From: an uncultured Anaerolineae bacterium
GTDB taxonomy: Bacteria > Chloroflexota > Anaerolineae > Promineifilales > Promineifilaceae
Assembly (NCBI GenBank): GCA_937943625.1
Contig: CALEAD010000033.1
Coordinates: 1 to 64,000, forward strand
Direction of reading: 5' to 3'
DNA length: 64,000 bases
This document shows, piece by piece, positions 44,108 to 55,106 of this stretch (within the stretch, counting starts at the first letter, position 1; the number at the start of each line of letters is the position of its first letter). A program made the position numbers and the translations under genes. Below the pieces are notes generated by a model. It was not told the DNA's origin and did no database searches. It saw only the letters and a program-made list of their open reading frames with translations.

Positions 44108-44662
44108 TCACTGCACGTCATTGTACGTCCAGTAACGATTGACAAAGAAGTTCCAGAACATCACCACGCCAACTGCCAGCATCAGCGCCATGTTCTTGCC
44201 CAGGCGCACGGCATACGGAACCAGGAGGGGAACAGTTTCGACTAACTGCGTAAAGGGGCGATGGGTGAAGGTGAGAATGGGAGCACGAATAAGAATGCCG
44301 GCCACACTAACCAGAATAAATTGCACCAGCTGCCGCCGCACCGATTTGGAGCGCGAATCGGGATAAGTCCAGTAACGATTCCACATAAAATTGCTGAGAA
44401 TGGCAGCAATGAAGGAAATCGTTCCAGCAAAGGTGGGGGCCAGACCGGTAATCTGGGGAACGGTCAGGTTGAAGTCGGCAAGCGCCTTATGCAGCCCCAT
44501 TTCGGGCTGTAGCCAGGCCACAAAGGGGTTAATCATCAAATTGAAAATACCAAAATCTACAATAAAGCCAATTGTGCCCACAACGGCAAACTTCACAAAC
44601 CGCTTGGCTTCCTTGGGGTTAACGCCCATGCGCAGGGCTACGTTGGTCAGGGTTGAGATCAT
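44108..44662 (-). CDS. GtrA-like membrane protein
   Basis: A 184-residue protein with four membrane helices of the GtrA/DPMS family, which flips or presents lipid-linked sugars. Family motifs are FVKFAVVGTIGFIVDFGIFNLM at the start, AAILSNFMWNRYWTYPDSRS in the middle and MFWNFFVNRYWTYND at the end. ATG 44662 overlaps the stop of the upstream O-antigen ligase-like gene (ATGA); longer in-frame extensions lie inside that gene and are rejected. A larger loop between helices 1 and 3 (PFVAWLQPEMGLHKALADFN) is somewhat unusual. Confidence 0.88.
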   Translation of the reverse strand: MISTLTNVALRMGVNPKEAKRFVKFAVVGTIGFIVDFGIFNLMINPFVAWLQPEMGLHKALADFNLTVPQITGLAPTFAGTISFIAAILSNFMWNRYWTYPDSRSKSVRRQLVQFILVSVAGILIRAPILTFTHRPFTQLVETVPLLVPYAVRLGKNMALMLAVGVVMFWNFFVNRYWTYNDVQ

Positions 44663-46134
44663 ACAGACTCCCACAACAGCTGCTGCAACCCCAGCATGAC
44701 GCCGAGGTGCAGGTAGATATTGTTGACATAAAGATTGTCCACCAAGTGATGAACAGAAAGGGCAATGAATGCCGCCAATAGCCCCAGGGCGATGCCTCGC
44801 TGCGGCCAGGCGCCGCGCCGCAATAGCCGCATATTTTGCCAGAAAACGGCCGTCCAGAAAAGCAAATAGGCCAGGAGTCCTACCAACCCAACCTCTGCCC
44901 ACAAGTTTAAGTAGTAGTTGTGCGCGTGTCCCAACGCCGCCGGCCAGTTGATGAGGCGATACGCGGGGTAAGCAGCTTCGTAATTGCCAAAGCCTATGCC
45001 CAGCCAGAAGTGGTCTTGCGCCATGCCAACGGCCGCCTGCCAATGCGCCAACCGTTCGACGACGGCAAAGTTTTCGTGCGTGATGTCCACGCCGCGCACG
45101 TCATCAAAGCGCAAATCCTGGCTAAAGCCGCTGCTGATGCGGGCAATCACGCCTGCCGGCAGCCGGTTGAGCGCCATGCCCACCAACAGCAGCCCGCCGG
45201 CAACAACGGCCGTTGCCAGCAGCAGTCCCACTCCCTGCCACCACCTGCGCGGCAAGCAGAAAATTAGCGCCACAATGCCCGCCGCCAGACCCAGCCACGC
45301 CCCCCGGCTCCACGAAGCCAGCACACCGCCCAGGGAAACGGCCGTGACAATAGTTAATAGCAAAGTGTAAATGGTAAATGGGGGGTGCCGTAGCGCCTGC
45401 CGTAAGTCATTGTGCGTAAGCCAGCGCCTGAACTCCGCGAACCAGACACCAGCCAGCGCGCCCAGCGCCAGCAGCGCCGTCAGATTCATATACCCCCCAA
45501 ACGGGTTGGGCTGGTCAAACGAGCCAAAAGCGCGATAGAAGCGCCCCAACACCATAAAGTGCGATGGCGCTTCACCACGCCAAAAGAACTGGTAAATGCC
45601 AAACACCCCCTGGCTGACGCCCGCCAGCAGCAGCAACGCCAGAATCACCCAGGGCGCGCGCTTTGGCGGCAAATCGGCCGTCAGGTCTAGCGTCAGCCAG
45701 ATCAGCAACAGCATTTCCACCCATTTAGCCACCTCACGCAGCCCGGCAGCCGGCGAAGCGGCATTGAGCAGGGTGAGCAGGGCGACGTAAAGAAAGAGCA
45801 GCAGCGGTACCGCCAGTGGCGTGTGGCGCAACAAAATGCGCCTTTGCCGCAGCCCGCGCGCCAGCCACAGCGCCAGGGTGAAAAAGAAAAGCACCTGCCC
45901 ACTGTCTAGCGGCGAGCCGGTGAGGGCGCGCGCCTCATAAGCCCCCCAGGGAGCCAGCAGCAGCATCAGCCCCAGGGCAACCAGGGGTTGCACAAGGGAA
46001 AGCAGGAAAACGGCCGTTGCCCCCAACAGCGCCCCCGCCCATAACAGCGGCAATGTTGCCAGCGCCAGGCCCACCAACAGCGCCCCTGGCGCCCACCCCC
46101 ATGCGGGTTTAGTCAACTTTCCTGCGACTGTCAT
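44659..46134 (-). CDS. O-antigen ligase/polymerase-like (Wzy/WaaL) membrane protein
   Basis: A 491-residue polytopic membrane protein with roughly ten to twelve helices. The Wzy_C region includes GGVLASWSRGAWLGLAAGIVALIF (the conserved S-R-G/S-A arginine motif) and the large periplasmic loop with HWQAAVGMAQDHFWLGIGFGNYEAAYP and GHAHNYYLNLWAEVGLVGLLAYLLFW, where the GHAHNxYL His pair is typical. Such proteins join polysaccharide chains outside the membrane. ATG 46134 is favoured by the start of the first helix. It is translationally coupled to GtrA. Confidence 0.88.
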   Translation of the reverse strand: MTVAGKLTKPAWGWAPGALLVGLALATLPLLWAGALLGATAVFLLSLVQPLVALGLMLLLAPWGAYEARALTGSPLDSGQVLFFFTLALWLARGLRQRRILLRHTPLAVPLLLFLYVALLTLLNAASPAAGLREVAKWVEMLLLIWLTLDLTADLPPKRAPWVILALLLLAGVSQGVFGIYQFFWRGEAPSHFMVLGRFYRAFGSFDQPNPFGGYMNLTALLALGALAGVWFAEFRRWLTHNDLRQALRHPPFTIYTLLLTIVTAVSLGGVLASWSRGAWLGLAAGIVALIFCLPRRWWQGVGLLLATAVVAGGLLLVGMALNRLPAGVIARISSGFSQDLRFDDVRGVDITHENFAVVERLAHWQAAVGMAQDHFWLGIGFGNYEAAYPAYRLINWPAALGHAHNYYLNLWAEVGLVGLLAYLLFWTAVFWQNMRLLRRGAWPQRGIALGLLAAFIALSVHHLVDNLYVNNIYLHLGVMLGLQQLLWESV

Positions 46135-46179
46135 TACAAAGTGCAAAGCGTAAAAAGATGGGTTACAATGTTTGACCGC

Positions 46180-46278
46180 CAACGGCCATCCACCGACCGC
46201 GATTTTATCAGTGGCGGGCGGTCTGCCGTTACCCCTCTGCGGTCAAATCTATAAAGCTGCATTGAACCATGCCCAATT
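46180..46278. repeat. Copy of the dispersed GACCGC intergenic repeat
   Basis: It starts GACCGCCAACGGCC, passes CCGACCGCGATTTTATCAG and ends TCTGCGGTCAAATCTATAAAG, then GAACCATGCCCA, nearly the same end as the copy at 18415-18525. Confidence 0.7.
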
Positions 46279-46314
46279 AACCATCCACGATTTACAATTC
46301 ACCTTTCGTTATCT

Positions 46315-47256
46315 TTACACCCGTCCGCGAAAGTAAGCAATCGTCTGTTCTAGCCCCTCTTCCAGGCCGACCTTCGGCTCCCAATTGAGAATACGCCGCG
46401 CCTTGCTAATGTCTGGGCGGCGCACCTTGGGATCATCGGTAAAGCGATCTTGCGCCGGTTTGACAAACAAAATATCCGACTTGCTGCCAGATACTTCCAA
46501 CACCTTCTGCGCAAACTGCAATACCGTCATTTCAGCGGGATTACCAATGTTCACCGGCATATCCTCCGCGGAAAAGAGCAGGCGATAGATGCCCTCAATC
46601 AGGTCGGTGTAATACTGAAACGAGCGCGTCTGGCTGCCATCACCATATACCGTCAACGGCCGTCCCGTGAGCGCCTGATAGATGAAGTTGGGCACAACCC
46701 GGCCGTCGTGCAGCCGCATGCGCGGGCCATAGGTGTTAAAAATGCGCACGATGCGCGTCTCCAGGCCATGATAGCGATGATAGGCCAGCGTCATCGCCTC
46801 GGCAAAACGCTTTGCCTCATCATACACGCCACGCGGGCCAATCGGGTTCACATTACCCCAGTACGTTTCCGGCTGCGGATTCACTTCTGGGTCGCCATAC
46901 ACCTCAGAAGTCGAAGCGAGCAAATAACGTGCATTTTTCACCTTGGCCAGCCCCAGGGTGTTGTGCGTGCCCAACGAGCCAACCTTCAGCGTGGGAATGG
47001 GGTGCGCCAGGTAATCATTGGGGCTGGCAGGCGAAGCAAAATGCAATACTGCATCTAGCTCCCCTGGCACATAGATGTGGTTGCTCACGTCGTGTTTGAT
47101 GAATGAGAAGCGTTCATTGCCAAACAAGTGAGCGATGTTGTCCATATTGCCGGTGATCAGGTTGTCCATGCCCACGACAGTATGCCCTTCGTGCAAAAAG
47201 CGATCACACAGATGAGACCCTAAAAAGCCGGCTGCCCCGGTAATTAGTACGCGCAT
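46315..47256 (-). CDS. UDP-glucuronate decarboxylase (UDP-xylose synthase)-like SDR enzyme
   Basis: A 313-residue extended short-chain dehydrogenase. The NAD site [15 protein letters not shown] lies at residues 7-21. The motif [11 protein letters not shown], the Ser/Tyr/Lys triad ([12 protein letters not shown] with Ser, YDEAKR with Tyr and Lys) and [26 protein letters not shown] are typical of the UXS family that turns UDP-glucuronate into UDP-xylose. It would supply pentose for the polysaccharide made by the neighbouring genes. dTDP-glucose dehydratase is a less likely alternative. Confidence 0.9.
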   Translation of the reverse strand: MRVLITGAAGFLGSHLCDRFLHEGHTVVGMDNLITGNMDNIAHLFGNERFSFIKHDVSNHIYVPGELDAVLHFASPASPNDYLAHPIPTLKVGSLGTHNTLGLAKVKNARYLLASTSEVYGDPEVNPQPETYWGNVNPIGPRGVYDEAKRFAEAMTLAYHRYHGLETRIVRIFNTYGPRMRLHDGRVVPNFIYQALTGRPLTVYGDGSQTRSFQYYTDLIEGIYRLLFSAEDMPVNIGNPAEMTVLQFAQKVLEVSGSKSDILFVKPAQDRFTDDPKVRRPDISKARRILNWEPKVGLEEGLEQTIAYFRGRV

Positions 47257-47754
47257 GTTGCCTCCAATTTTGATTGCGGATTTGCGATTGCGGATTACCC
47301 ACTATCCTTGCAGTTTTACGAAAATGGCACACAGATTTGCACGGATGGAAGGGATGAGCGCAGATTTTGGGTATGTATCCCCTGTAAAAATCGCGCCAAC
47401 TCTTGGTCTGTTGTGGTCCGGGCAATCTGCAACCATCACTTTACCACTGATGCTGCTGATAACGGCCGTATTCTACCTTAGCCCCTGCCATACGGCGAAC
47501 AAACCTATCGACATGGTTCTAGCGGTCTTTACTTTACAATTTGACCACCAACTACCGACCGCTAAGCGCGATTTTGCCGGGGATTGGCGATCTGCCGTCG
47601 GCCGTCTGCGGTCATTTTCATAGACGCTTAGAGCATGGAGATTGGCTACTCTCCGGCAAAAGTGAGCAAGGCGTCAAAAAATATCGCCCATGCCCAAGGT
47701 ACGCTGTATACTTTGCGCCGCAATCACAACACAACCCAAATGGAGACTCTTTAT
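47257..47754. other. Divergent spacer with a GACCGC-family repeat
   Basis: It contains CACAGATTTGCACGGATGG (47331-47349), a phrase common in such spacer repeats, and a copy of the dispersed family at about 47525-47625 (CTTTACAATTTGACCACC, CGACCGCTAAGCGCG, CGTCTGCGGTCATTTTCA). No gene is supported. An in-frame extension of the isomerase gene through 47635 lacks a ribosome-binding site. Confidence 0.55.
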
Positions 47755-48822
47755 ATGAGCCAACTCGCCCCGGATAACGCGCCACCAGATATCCACGAAC
47801 GGCGCAAAGCTGACCACATTCGCATTAACCTGGAAGAAGATGTGGCCTTTAAGCAGCTAACCACCGGCCTGGAACGTTACGCCTTTACACACCAGGCTTT
47901 GCCAGAGCTGGACCTGGCGCAAATTGATACCACACTGACCCTGTTCGGCAAGCGCCTGCAACGGCCGTTGCTCATCTCCTCCATGACCGGTGGGACAGCG
48001 CGGGCACGGCAGATCAACCGCACCCTGGCAGAGGCGGCGCAGCAAACAGGCATGGCCATGGGGCTAGGCTCTATGCGTGCCGCCATCGAAGACCCCGGTC
48101 TGGCAGATACCTACCGCGTGCGCGACGTTGCGCCCGACATTCTGCTCTTTGCCAACCTGGGCGCGGTGCAGTTGAACTATGGCTATGGCCTGGCCCACTG
48201 CCAGCGTGCCGTAGACATGGTCGAGGCCGACGCCCTGATTTTGCACTTTAACGCCCTGCAAGAGGCGGTGCAGCCAGAAGGGGACGGAAATTTTGCCGGT
48301 CTGTACAGCAAAGTGGCAGAAATTTGCCGCCACTTGCCTGTGCCCGTTATTGCCAAAGAGGTGGGGTGGGGCTTTGCCGGGGAAACGGCGCGGCGACTGG
48401 CAGAAGCTGGCGTGGCCGCCATTGACGTTGCCGGTGCGGGCGGCACATCCTGGAGCCAGGTGGAAATGTACCGCGCGCCTACGGCACGCCACGCGCGCGT
48501 AGCCGGGGCTTTTATAGATTGGGGGATTCCCACGGCCGTTTCTGTGCAGCAGTGCCATCAGGCGGCACCCCATTTACCCATCTTCGCCAGCGGTGGCATC
48601 AAAAACGGCATAGAGGTCGCCAAGTGCATTGCCCTGGGCGCCAGCATGGCCGGGTTGGCCGGCGACTTTTTGCGTGCGGCGGATAAAGCGGGCGTTGCTG
48701 GGGTTGTAGAGCTGGCCGGAACCATCAGCGACGAGCTGCGCGTGACCATGTTTGTGGCCGGGGCTGCCAACCTGACTGCCCTGCGCCACACGCCCCTGCA
48801 CAAAAGCGAGAGTGTAAGATAG
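47755..48822 (+). CDS. fni: Type 2 isopentenyl-diphosphate delta-isomerase
   Basis: A 355-residue FMN- and NADPH-dependent isomerase (IDI-2) that interconverts IPP and DMAPP for isoprenoid synthesis. Signatures are [14 protein letters not shown] at the start, [11 protein letters not shown] (FMN), [45 protein letters not shown] with the conserved Asn/Gln/Glu, [18 protein letters not shown] and [24 protein letters not shown] 47755 follows TGGAGA. It sits 39 bases before a polyprenyl synthase, so they probably form an isoprenoid operon. Confidence 0.95.
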   Translation: MSQLAPDNAPPDIHERRKADHIRINLEEDVAFKQLTTGLERYAFTHQALPELDLAQIDTTLTLFGKRLQRPLLISSMTGGTARARQINRTLAEAAQQTGMAMGLGSMRAAIEDPGLADTYRVRDVAPDILLFANLGAVQLNYGYGLAHCQRAVDMVEADALILHFNALQEAVQPEGDGNFAGLYSKVAEICRHLPVPVIAKEVGWGFAGETARRLAEAGVAAIDVAGAGGTSWSQVEMYRAPTARHARVAGAFIDWGIPTAVSVQQCHQAAPHLPIFASGGIKNGIEVAKCIALGASMAGLAGDFLRAADKAGVAGVVELAGTISDELRVTMFVAGAANLTALRHTPLHKSESVR

Positions 48823-48861
48823 AGCCACCACCTCGCTGCCCACTCCCTACTAAACACACCC

Positions 48862-49887
48862 ATGACCAACGAACTTGAAACCCTCGCCCCAGACATGATC
48901 GCCGCCGTTGAGGCAGAAATGCGCCAGGTTCTGCACGCCAACGGCCGTCAGCCAGACCTGTTTTATGGCATGATGCAATACCACATGGGCTGGCTCGATG
49001 CCCAACTGCAACCGGTCAATGAGAAAAGCGGCAAACGCATACGGCCGTTGCTCTGCCTGCTGACCTGCGCCGCCGCCGGCGGCAATTGGCAGCAAGCCGT
49101 ACCTGCCGCTGCCGCAATTGAGATGCTGCACAACTTCTCCCTCATCCACGACGACATTGAAGACGCCAGCCCCACGCGGCGCGGGCGCGCCACCCTCTGG
49201 CAGCTTTGGGGCATCCCTCAGGCCATCAACGCCGGCGACGCCATGTTTGCCATTGCCCACCTGGCGCTCAACCGCCTGACAGAGCGCGGCGTCGCTGCCG
49301 AGATTGTGGTGCAGGCGCTGCGTCGCTTCGACGAAACCTGCGTGCAGTTAACGCAAGGTCAGCACGCCGACATGGCGTTCGAGCAGCGCTCCCAAGTAAG
49401 CGTCGAAGATTATTTGCAGATGATCACGGGGAAAACGGCCGTGCTTCTGGCCCTCTCGGCCGAACTGGGCGCACGCATTGCCCAGGCCAGCGAGGCCACT
49501 ATCAATCACTACGCGCAATACGGCTTGCACCTGGGTCTGGCCTTCCAGGTCATAGACGACATTCTCGGTATTTGGGGAGATGAAGCGCGCACGGGCAAAT
49601 CAGCCGCCACCGACATAATCACCAAAAAGAAAACGCTGCCCGTGCTGCACGGGCTGGCGCACAGCGCCCCCCTGCAGCAGCTCTATGCAACCGCTAAGCC
49701 AGATGACGCATTTGTCGCTCAGGCGATTGCTCTCCTCGACCAGAGCGGTTCCCATGCGTTTGCCCGCACCAAAGCCGACACCTATTCCATCAGCGCCAGC
49801 CATCACCTGGAAACGGCCGTTGCCACCGGTCCCGCCGCCCTCGCCCTCCAGCAGCTCACGCAGATGCTGCTCAACCGCGACTACTAA
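48862..49887 (+). CDS. Polyprenyl diphosphate synthase
   Basis: A 341-residue trans-prenyltransferase. The first aspartate-rich motif is HDDIED (LIHDDIEDASPTRRG), and the second is FQVIDDILGIWGD (DDxxG form). KSGKRIRPLL, the RGRATLWQLWG region and GKTAVLLALS give the IPP and allylic sites. The residues before the first motif (NFSLIH) suggest chain length in the C15-C20 or longer range, which cannot be fixed from sequence alone. The product feeds lipids, carotenoids or quinones. The gene overlaps the rpoC-side terminator at its very end. Confidence 0.92.
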   Translation: MTNELETLAPDMIAAVEAEMRQVLHANGRQPDLFYGMMQYHMGWLDAQLQPVNEKSGKRIRPLLCLLTCAAAGGNWQQAVPAAAAIEMLHNFSLIHDDIEDASPTRRGRATLWQLWGIPQAINAGDAMFAIAHLALNRLTERGVAAEIVVQALRRFDETCVQLTQGQHADMAFEQRSQVSVEDYLQMITGKTAVLLALSAELGARIAQASEATINHYAQYGLHLGLAFQVIDDILGIWGDEARTGKSAATDIITKKKTLPVLHGLAHSAPLQQLYATAKPDDAFVAQAIALLDQSGSHAFARTKADTYSISASHHLETAVATGPAALALQQLTQMLLNRDY

Positions 49888-49921
49888 AAAAGAGATTGGA
49901 GATATGCAATCTCCAATCTCT
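49886..49921 (-). terminator. Intrinsic terminator of rpoC (minus strand)
   Basis: AGAGATTGGAGAT pairs with ATCTCCAATCTCT around a short loop. On the minus strand six T residues follow. It lies 35 bases beyond the rpoC stop and touches the stop codon of the convergent polyprenyl synthase gene. Confidence 0.9.
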
Positions 49922-49955
49922 AATCTCCAGCCTTCAATACTATTAGCGGCAGCAA

Positions 49956-52900
49956 CTACATATCGTAGTCATCTTCATCGCCGTACTCATCCTCAACATC
50001 TTCAAACTCGGCCACAAGCGAGCGCGCATCCGCCTTTGCCGCAATCATTGCCGCCAAAATATCATCATCCGTGTTGTCATCAATCAGCGTGCTGCTAAAG
50101 TCAATCGGCTTGCTCAAAACCTCCGCTTCCCGCTGTGCAGGCAGCGCCTGCTCAGCCTCGCGCTTACGGTACACGTGGAACCCCGTACCGGCGGGAATCA
50201 GCTTACCAATGATCACGTTCTCTTTCAGGCCAACCAGCTCGTCTTCTTTGCCCGCAATCGCCGCACCTGCCAGCACGCGAATCGTATGCTGGAAGGAACT
50301 GGCGGAAAGGAAGCTGTCCGTGTTCAGGGACGCTTTGGTAATCCCCAACAAGACAGGTTCCGCCTGCGCTGGCTGCCCGCCTTCCTCCACTACTTGCTCA
50401 TTCACTTCCTGGAAGCGGGGCAGATCAACCAGTTCGCCTGGCAGCATGTCTGTATCCCCAGAAGCCGTCACCATCACCTTATTCAGCATCTTGCGGATGA
50501 TCACCTCAAAGTGCTTGTCGTGGATGTTTTGCCCTTGCGGACGATACACCTGCTGCATTTCGCGCAGCAGATATTGTGTGACGGCGTCGCGCCCCAGGAT
50601 TTCCAGAATGCGGTGCGGGTTCTTCGACCCTTCCGTCAACTGATCGCCAGGAGACACCTTTTGCCCATCGCTAATCAGCAGGCGCATACCGGCAGGAATT
50701 TCATAGTCGCGCTCTTCGCGGCTTTCCCAAACCACGCGCAGGCCGCGCTGGTCACGCACAACACGACCGGCACGTCGCGCCGTAATCACTTCCTCATCTG
50801 TCATGGCCAGGATGTCGCCAACCTGCACCTCGTCATTGTTTTCCACCTTCACAGTCCAGCCAGCCGGCACTTCATACTCATCATCCACCAGCCTGCTGTC
50901 GGTCACAAAAACGTGGCGCACACCATCAATAACGCGAATCTCTGCCAGTCCACCAATTTCGGTGATGACTGCCTCGCCCTTAGGCCGCTGCCGCGCTTCA
51001 AACAGCTCTTCCACACGCGGGAGACCCTGGGTAATATCGCCACCAGATTGCGCCGTACCACCGGTGTGGAAGGTACGCAGCGTGAGCTGCGTGCCAGGTT
51101 CGCCAATGGATTGGGCTGCGACAATGCCAACGGCCGTACCCAGCTCTACAGGTTTGCCGCGCGCCAGGTCAATGCCGTAGCACTTGGCGCAAATGCCGCG
51201 CCGCAGCTCACAGGTCATGGGTGAGTAGACGTACACCTCATCAATACCTAAGGCGTCAATGCGGTCGGCGATCGTATCGGTAAAGTATTCATCTTTGGCG
51301 ATAATTATTTCACCCGTCTGCGGGTGGAGCACTGGAGAAGCAGCCACACGCCCCAGGATACGTTCGGCTAACGTTTGCTTACCAAAGTTATCGACGCGGC
51401 GCACCCAGATACCCTTGTCTGTGCCGCAATCCTCGGCCATGACGATGACGTCCTGGGCCACGTCAACCAGGCGGCGCGTCAGGTAACCAGCATCGGCCGT
51501 GCGCAGGGCGGTATCAGCCAGCCCCTTGCGCGCGCCATGCGTAGAGATGAAATACTCCATGGCATTCAGCCCCTGGCGGAAGTTCGATTGAATCGGCACG
51601 ACGATGATCCGCCCACTGGGGTCAGCCATCAGACCGCGCATGCCGGCAAGCTGGGTAATGGGGCCAAACCCCCCCTTGCCTGCGCCGGAGATGGCCATGA
51701 CGGCCATGGGGCCAGCAGGGTCTAGCGCATCACGCACAGCTCTGGCGATCTCGTCTTTGGCGTTGTTCCACTGTTCAACCGTGCGCTGATACTGTTCTTC
51801 TTCCGTTAACAGGCCACGTCGGTATTGGCGGTCAATTTCGTCAACGCGCCGACGCGCTTCGGCCAGAATGGCATCACGCTCTTCGGGAATGGTTAGATCA
51901 GCCACAGCAACGGTGACGCCAGAGAGCGTGGCATATTTGAAGCCGATGTCTTTGATGTCGTCTACCATTTTGATGGTGACTTCATCACCCAGAGCGCGGT
52001 AAACGCGGTTGATGAGGCTGTTGACGCCACTTTTGTCGAGCAGTTGGTTAACAAAGCGCCATTCGGCAGGCAATGCCTGGTTGAAAATGACGCGCCCTGG
52101 TGAAGTTTCGATCAGGCGACGGCGGGGTTTGCCATCTTCATAACGCACGCCGCGCTCGTCAAAGTAGGTTTCGGTGTAGAGCTTGATCTTGGCGTGGATA
52201 TCCACATAGCCGAGTTCATACGCCATTTCTACTTCTTCCAGGCTACCAAAGGCGCGTCCTTCTCCGGAACGGCCGTCGTGCATCAGCGTCAGATAATAGA
52301 CACCCAGAACCATATCTTTCGATGGCCCCACAATCGGCTGCCCGTCTGCGGGCTTGAGCAAATTGCGCGTGGCCATCATCATCTCTTTGGCTTCATTGAC
52401 TGCCTTTTGCGAAAGCGGCACATGCACCGCCATTTGATCGCCATCGAAGTCCGCATTGAAGGCAGAGCAAACCAGGGGATGGAGCTGAATGGCTTTGCCT
52501 TCTACCAGCCTAGGCATAAAGGCCTGAATACCCAGACGGTGCAGTGTGGGGGCGCGATTGAGCAAAATGGGGCGACCCTGGATAACCTCTTCCAGCACTT
52601 CCCACACTTCCGGGGGCTGCCGCTCAATAAAGCGCTTGGCGCCCTTCACGTTGCTGGCATGGCCGTACTGCACTAGCTTGCTAATGACAAAGGGGCGGAA
52701 CAGTTCCAGCGCCATCGTTTTTGGCAACCCACACTCACCTAACTTGAGCTTGGGACCGACGACAATGACAGAACGGCCGGAATAGTCCACGCGCTTGCCT
52801 AGCAAGTTGCGGCGGAAGCGCCCTTTCTTGCCTTTGAGCATGTCGGAAAGGGATTTCAGTTCACGGCGGCCACGGCGGCTGAGCGCCTTGCCCCGCTGGC

Positions 52901-54323
52901 TGTTGTCAATTAAGCTGTCTACTGCTTCTTGCAGCATACGCTTTTCGTTGCGCACAATCACGTCTGGCGCCCCTAGTTCCAGCAGGCGCTTTAGGCGATT
53001 GTTGCGATTGATGACGCGCCGGTAGAGGTCGTTCAGGTCAGAGGTGGCAAAACGGCCGCCATCCAGTTGCACCATCGGCCGCAGGTCAGGTGGAATGACC
53101 GGCAGGACGGTGAGAATCATCCATTCTGGGCGATTGCCGCTTTGGCGCAGCGCCTCGACAACTTGCAGGCGCTTGGTGGCGCGCTTGGCCGCTTGCTTGG
53201 AGCGGGTTGTGCGCACTTCTCGCCACAGGTCGCGTGCCAGCTTGTCCAGGTCCATGTTCTTTAGGATTTCGTAAAAAGCCTCGGCACCCATACTGGCACG
53301 GAAGACGTTGCCGAATTTGCTCTTCAGTTCGCGATACTCCGTCTCATTGAGAAACTGCATCTGCGCCAGCTGCTCTAACCCCTCTTTGTTTGCCTGTGCC
53401 TGTTGGCGCACGCGCGCCAGCCGCTGCTCAAGCTGCACGCGCAAATCAGCCGCAATGACATCCACTTCGCTCTGAACTTCGGCCAGCTCTTTTTGCAGGG
53501 CAGCCACTTCACTCTGGTGCTCTTCCTCGCTCTCTTTTTGCACGTCAGTCAGGCGAGCAGTCGTCACTTCCTGGATTCTGACCGTGTGTTCGCGCCCAAC
53601 CGTTTCACCCTCCTTTACAATGAGAACCCCACCCAGCTTAATGTCTTCGGCAGCGGCCGTGCCTATCATGTTGGCCAGACGGCGCTCGGTCGCCTTGGCC
53701 TCGCGGACGACCTCATCCGTGGCGGTGGAGAGGCGTTCATCAAAGGAGGCATTCAGCAGCTCAATCTGTTGGCGCAGGTCGTTAATGCGGGCAATAGCAT
53801 CTCCGGTGGTTTCGGCCGTTTTCTCGGCCAGTTTTACCTCCATCTGCGCTTCTGCTTCGTGCAGTTCTTCTGTCAATCGCTTCAGGGCGCGCTGGCGGGC
53901 ATCTTCATCCACATGTGTGATCACATACTGTGCAAAATAGAGGACGCGATCCAGGTTACGCCGGGAGACATTGAGGAGCAGCCCCATGTAGCTGGGTACG
54001 CGGCGGGTGTACCAGACGTGCGCAACCGGCGCAGCCAGCTCGATATGCCCCAGGCGCTCACGGCGAACAGAGGAACGGGTGATTTCAACCCCACATTTGT
54101 CGCACACAATGCCTTTGTAGCGCACATTTTTGTATTTGCCGCAATAACACTGCCAATCGCGCGTCGGGCCAAAGATGGCTTCGCAAAAGAGCCCATCTTT
54201 TTCTGGCCGCAGACGGCGGTAGTTGATGGTCTCCGGTTTGGTAACTTCTCCATAAGACCAGGAGCGAATTTGCTCTGGGGATGCTAAGCTAACGCGCAAG
54301 CTACGGAAATCTGTTGTTTCCAC
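49956..54323 (-). CDS. rpoC: DNA-directed RNA polymerase subunit beta'
   Basis: The 1455-residue catalytic subunit of RNA polymerase. The N-terminal zinc site is [22 protein letters not shown], the lid and rudder segments lie in the [20 protein letters not shown] part, and the absolutely conserved [16 protein letters not shown] holds the three Mg-binding Asp residues. The bridge helix and trigger loop regions ([45 protein letters not shown]) are all present. A coiled-coil insertion of about 180 residues ([22 protein letters not shown]...[15 protein letters not shown]) lies in the clamp region. GTG 54323 with GGAGG eight bases upstream is chosen. The acidic tail ends YGDEDDYDM. rpoB is not upstream. 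Confidence 0.97.
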   Translation of the reverse strand: METTDFRSLRVSLASPEQIRSWSYGEVTKPETINYRRLRPEKDGLFCEAIFGPTRDWQCYCGKYKNVRYKGIVCDKCGVEITRSSVRRERLGHIELAAPVAHVWYTRRVPSYMGLLLNVSRRNLDRVLYFAQYVITHVDEDARQRALKRLTEELHEAEAQMEVKLAEKTAETTGDAIARINDLRQQIELLNASFDERLSTATDEVVREAKATERRLANMIGTAAAEDIKLGGVLIVKEGETVGREHTVRIQEVTTARLTDVQKESEEEHQSEVAALQKELAEVQSEVDVIAADLRVQLEQRLARVRQQAQANKEGLEQLAQMQFLNETEYRELKSKFGNVFRASMGAEAFYEILKNMDLDKLARDLWREVRTTRSKQAAKRATKRLQVVEALRQSGNRPEWMILTVLPVIPPDLRPMVQLDGGRFATSDLNDLYRRVINRNNRLKRLLELGAPDVIVRNEKRMLQEAVDSLIDNSQRGKALSRRGRRELKSLSDMLKGKKGRFRRNLLGKRVDYSGRSVIVVGPKLKLGECGLPKTMALELFRPFVISKLVQYGHASNVKGAKRFIERQPPEVWEVLEEVIQGRPILLNRAPTLHRLGIQAFMPRLVEGKAIQLHPLVCSAFNADFDGDQMAVHVPLSQKAVNEAKEMMMATRNLLKPADGQPIVGPSKDMVLGVYYLTLMHDGRSGEGRAFGSLEEVEMAYELGYVDIHAKIKLYTETYFDERGVRYEDGKPRRRLIETSPGRVIFNQALPAEWRFVNQLLDKSGVNSLINRVYRALGDEVTIKMVDDIKDIGFKYATLSGVTVAVADLTIPEERDAILAEARRRVDEIDRQYRRGLLTEEEQYQRTVEQWNNAKDEIARAVRDALDPAGPMAVMAISGAGKGGFGPITQLAGMRGLMADPSGRIIVVPIQSNFRQGLNAMEYFISTHGARKGLADTALRTADAGYLTRRLVDVAQDVIVMAEDCGTDKGIWVRRVDNFGKQTLAERILGRVAASPVLHPQTGEIIIAKDEYFTDTIADRIDALGIDEVYVYSPMTCELRRGICAKCYGIDLARGKPVELGTAVGIVAAQSIGEPGTQLTLRTFHTGGTAQSGGDITQGLPRVEELFEARQRPKGEAVITEIGGLAEIRVIDGVRHVFVTDSRLVDDEYEVPAGWTVKVENNDEVQVGDILAMTDEEVITARRAGRVVRDQRGLRVVWESREERDYEIPAGMRLLISDGQKVSPGDQLTEGSKNPHRILEILGRDAVTQYLLREMQQVYRPQGQNIHDKHFEVIIRKMLNKVMVTASGDTDMLPGELVDLPRFQEVNEQVVEEGGQPAQAEPVLLGITKASLNTDSFLSASSFQHTIRVLAGAAIAGKEDELVGLKENVIIGKLIPAGTGFHVYRKREAEQALPAQREAEVLSKPIDFSSTLIDDNTDDDILAAMIAAKADARSLVAEFEDVEDEYGDEDDYDM

Positions 54324-54866
54324 GTGGTTGACCTCCCAAATCAAAAGTAAATCTCCGACCCGAGTACGTATCTTTTTGGCGGCGCTACACCCAGGTACAG
54401 GGGGCTGCATAAACACGCAAAAGAGCGTTTAGCTATACGCTAACGCTCTTGATGAGATCGTGTATACACATGCACAGTAAGAGTGTACCAACTGTTTTTG
54501 CCTTGGCAAAGGGTCTCTTAGCTATTGATAAGCAAAGATACAAATTTGCGATGGTACCTGATTTTATGGATAGGTGCAACTCTTTACGGCAGCAATTCTC
54601 AATGCATGTAGTAGAAAATGCCAATGAATCAGCCAAAGGCTGTACCTGCCCCGCCACTCTTTTCCACTTGTTTATTTGTTTATTACCCAGTAAATGAGCT
54701 GACGAGTGACTGCCCCCAACCCCCTTCCCCTAGGAGAGGGATAGGGGTGGGGTTCTTTTGTTGGCCAGTCAGGGTGCCAATTCGTACATTTAGAATTACC
54801 GCAACCGGGGATCGGCCGACCGCGCGACGGCAAACGGCCGACTGCCGGCCAACTTGGGACGCTTGC
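54324..54866. other. Divergent rpoC leader region
   Basis: This holds the rpoC leader. AAGAGCGTT (54421-54429) and AACGCTCTT (54442-54450) form a stem with TAGCTATACGCT between. GTGTATACAC (54461-54470) is a perfect 10-bp palindrome. A possible promoter is listed separately. Further right, a GACCGC-like repeat piece (about 54805-54860) and CCCCCAACCCCCTTCCCCTA occur. No gene is supported. Confidence 0.5.
54482..54509 (-). promoter_or_regulatory. Possible rpoC promoter (minus strand)
   Basis: On the minus strand TTGCCA (54509-54504), a 16-base spacer and TACACT (54487-54482) resemble -35 and -10 boxes. This leaves a leader of about 150 bases that includes the stem-loop at 54421-54450. Confidence 0.4.
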
Positions 54867-55106
54867 ATGGAACAGGTTCCTGAGTTAAGTTTGCAAGCTA
54901 TGTTTGTGGAAGTGCATGTAGGTGATGTGGTGCAGTTGCGTAAGCCTCACCCATGTGGCAGCGATGTCTGGCTGGTCACGCGGGTGGGTGCAGATATTGG
55001 CCTGGTTTGCCAGCGGTGTAAACGGCGCGTGATGCTACCGCGTGGTACGTTTAACAAGCGATTGAAAACGATTTCGAGCAGGGGTTCAAGTAACGACGGT
55101 GTATGA
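54867..55106 (+). CDS. DUF951 family protein
   Basis: A 79-residue protein of the DUF951 family, found mainly in Firmicutes and Chloroflexota. The family pattern is complete: VEVHVGDVVQLRKPHPCGSDVWLVTRVGADIGLVCQRCKRRVMLPRGTFNKRLK, with Cys residues in PCGS and CQRC that may bind metal. The function is unknown; KPHPCGxxxWxVxRxGxDxxLxCxxCgrxVmlpR suggests a nucleic-acid-binding beta barrel (inference). ATG 54867 is chosen, and a second ATG at 54900 would give MFVEVHVGD. The stop overlaps the next gene by four bases. Confidence 0.85.
   Translation: MEQVPELSLQAMFVEVHVGDVVQLRKPHPCGSDVWLVTRVGADIGLVCQRCKRRVMLPRGTFNKRLKTISSRGSSNDGV

Noticed and set aside
44663-45043. Extension of the GtrA-like protein
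   Set aside because: It lies wholly within the O-antigen ligase-like gene in another frame; ATG 44662 gives an ATGA overlap and a full GtrA domain.
50175-51224. Plus-strand frame of 349 codons opposite rpoC
   Set aside because: rpoC is unmistakable on the other strand.
54618-54866. Long N-terminal extension of the DUF951 protein
   Set aside because: It crosses non-coding repeat sequence and has no family match; the DUF951 domain starts after 54867.
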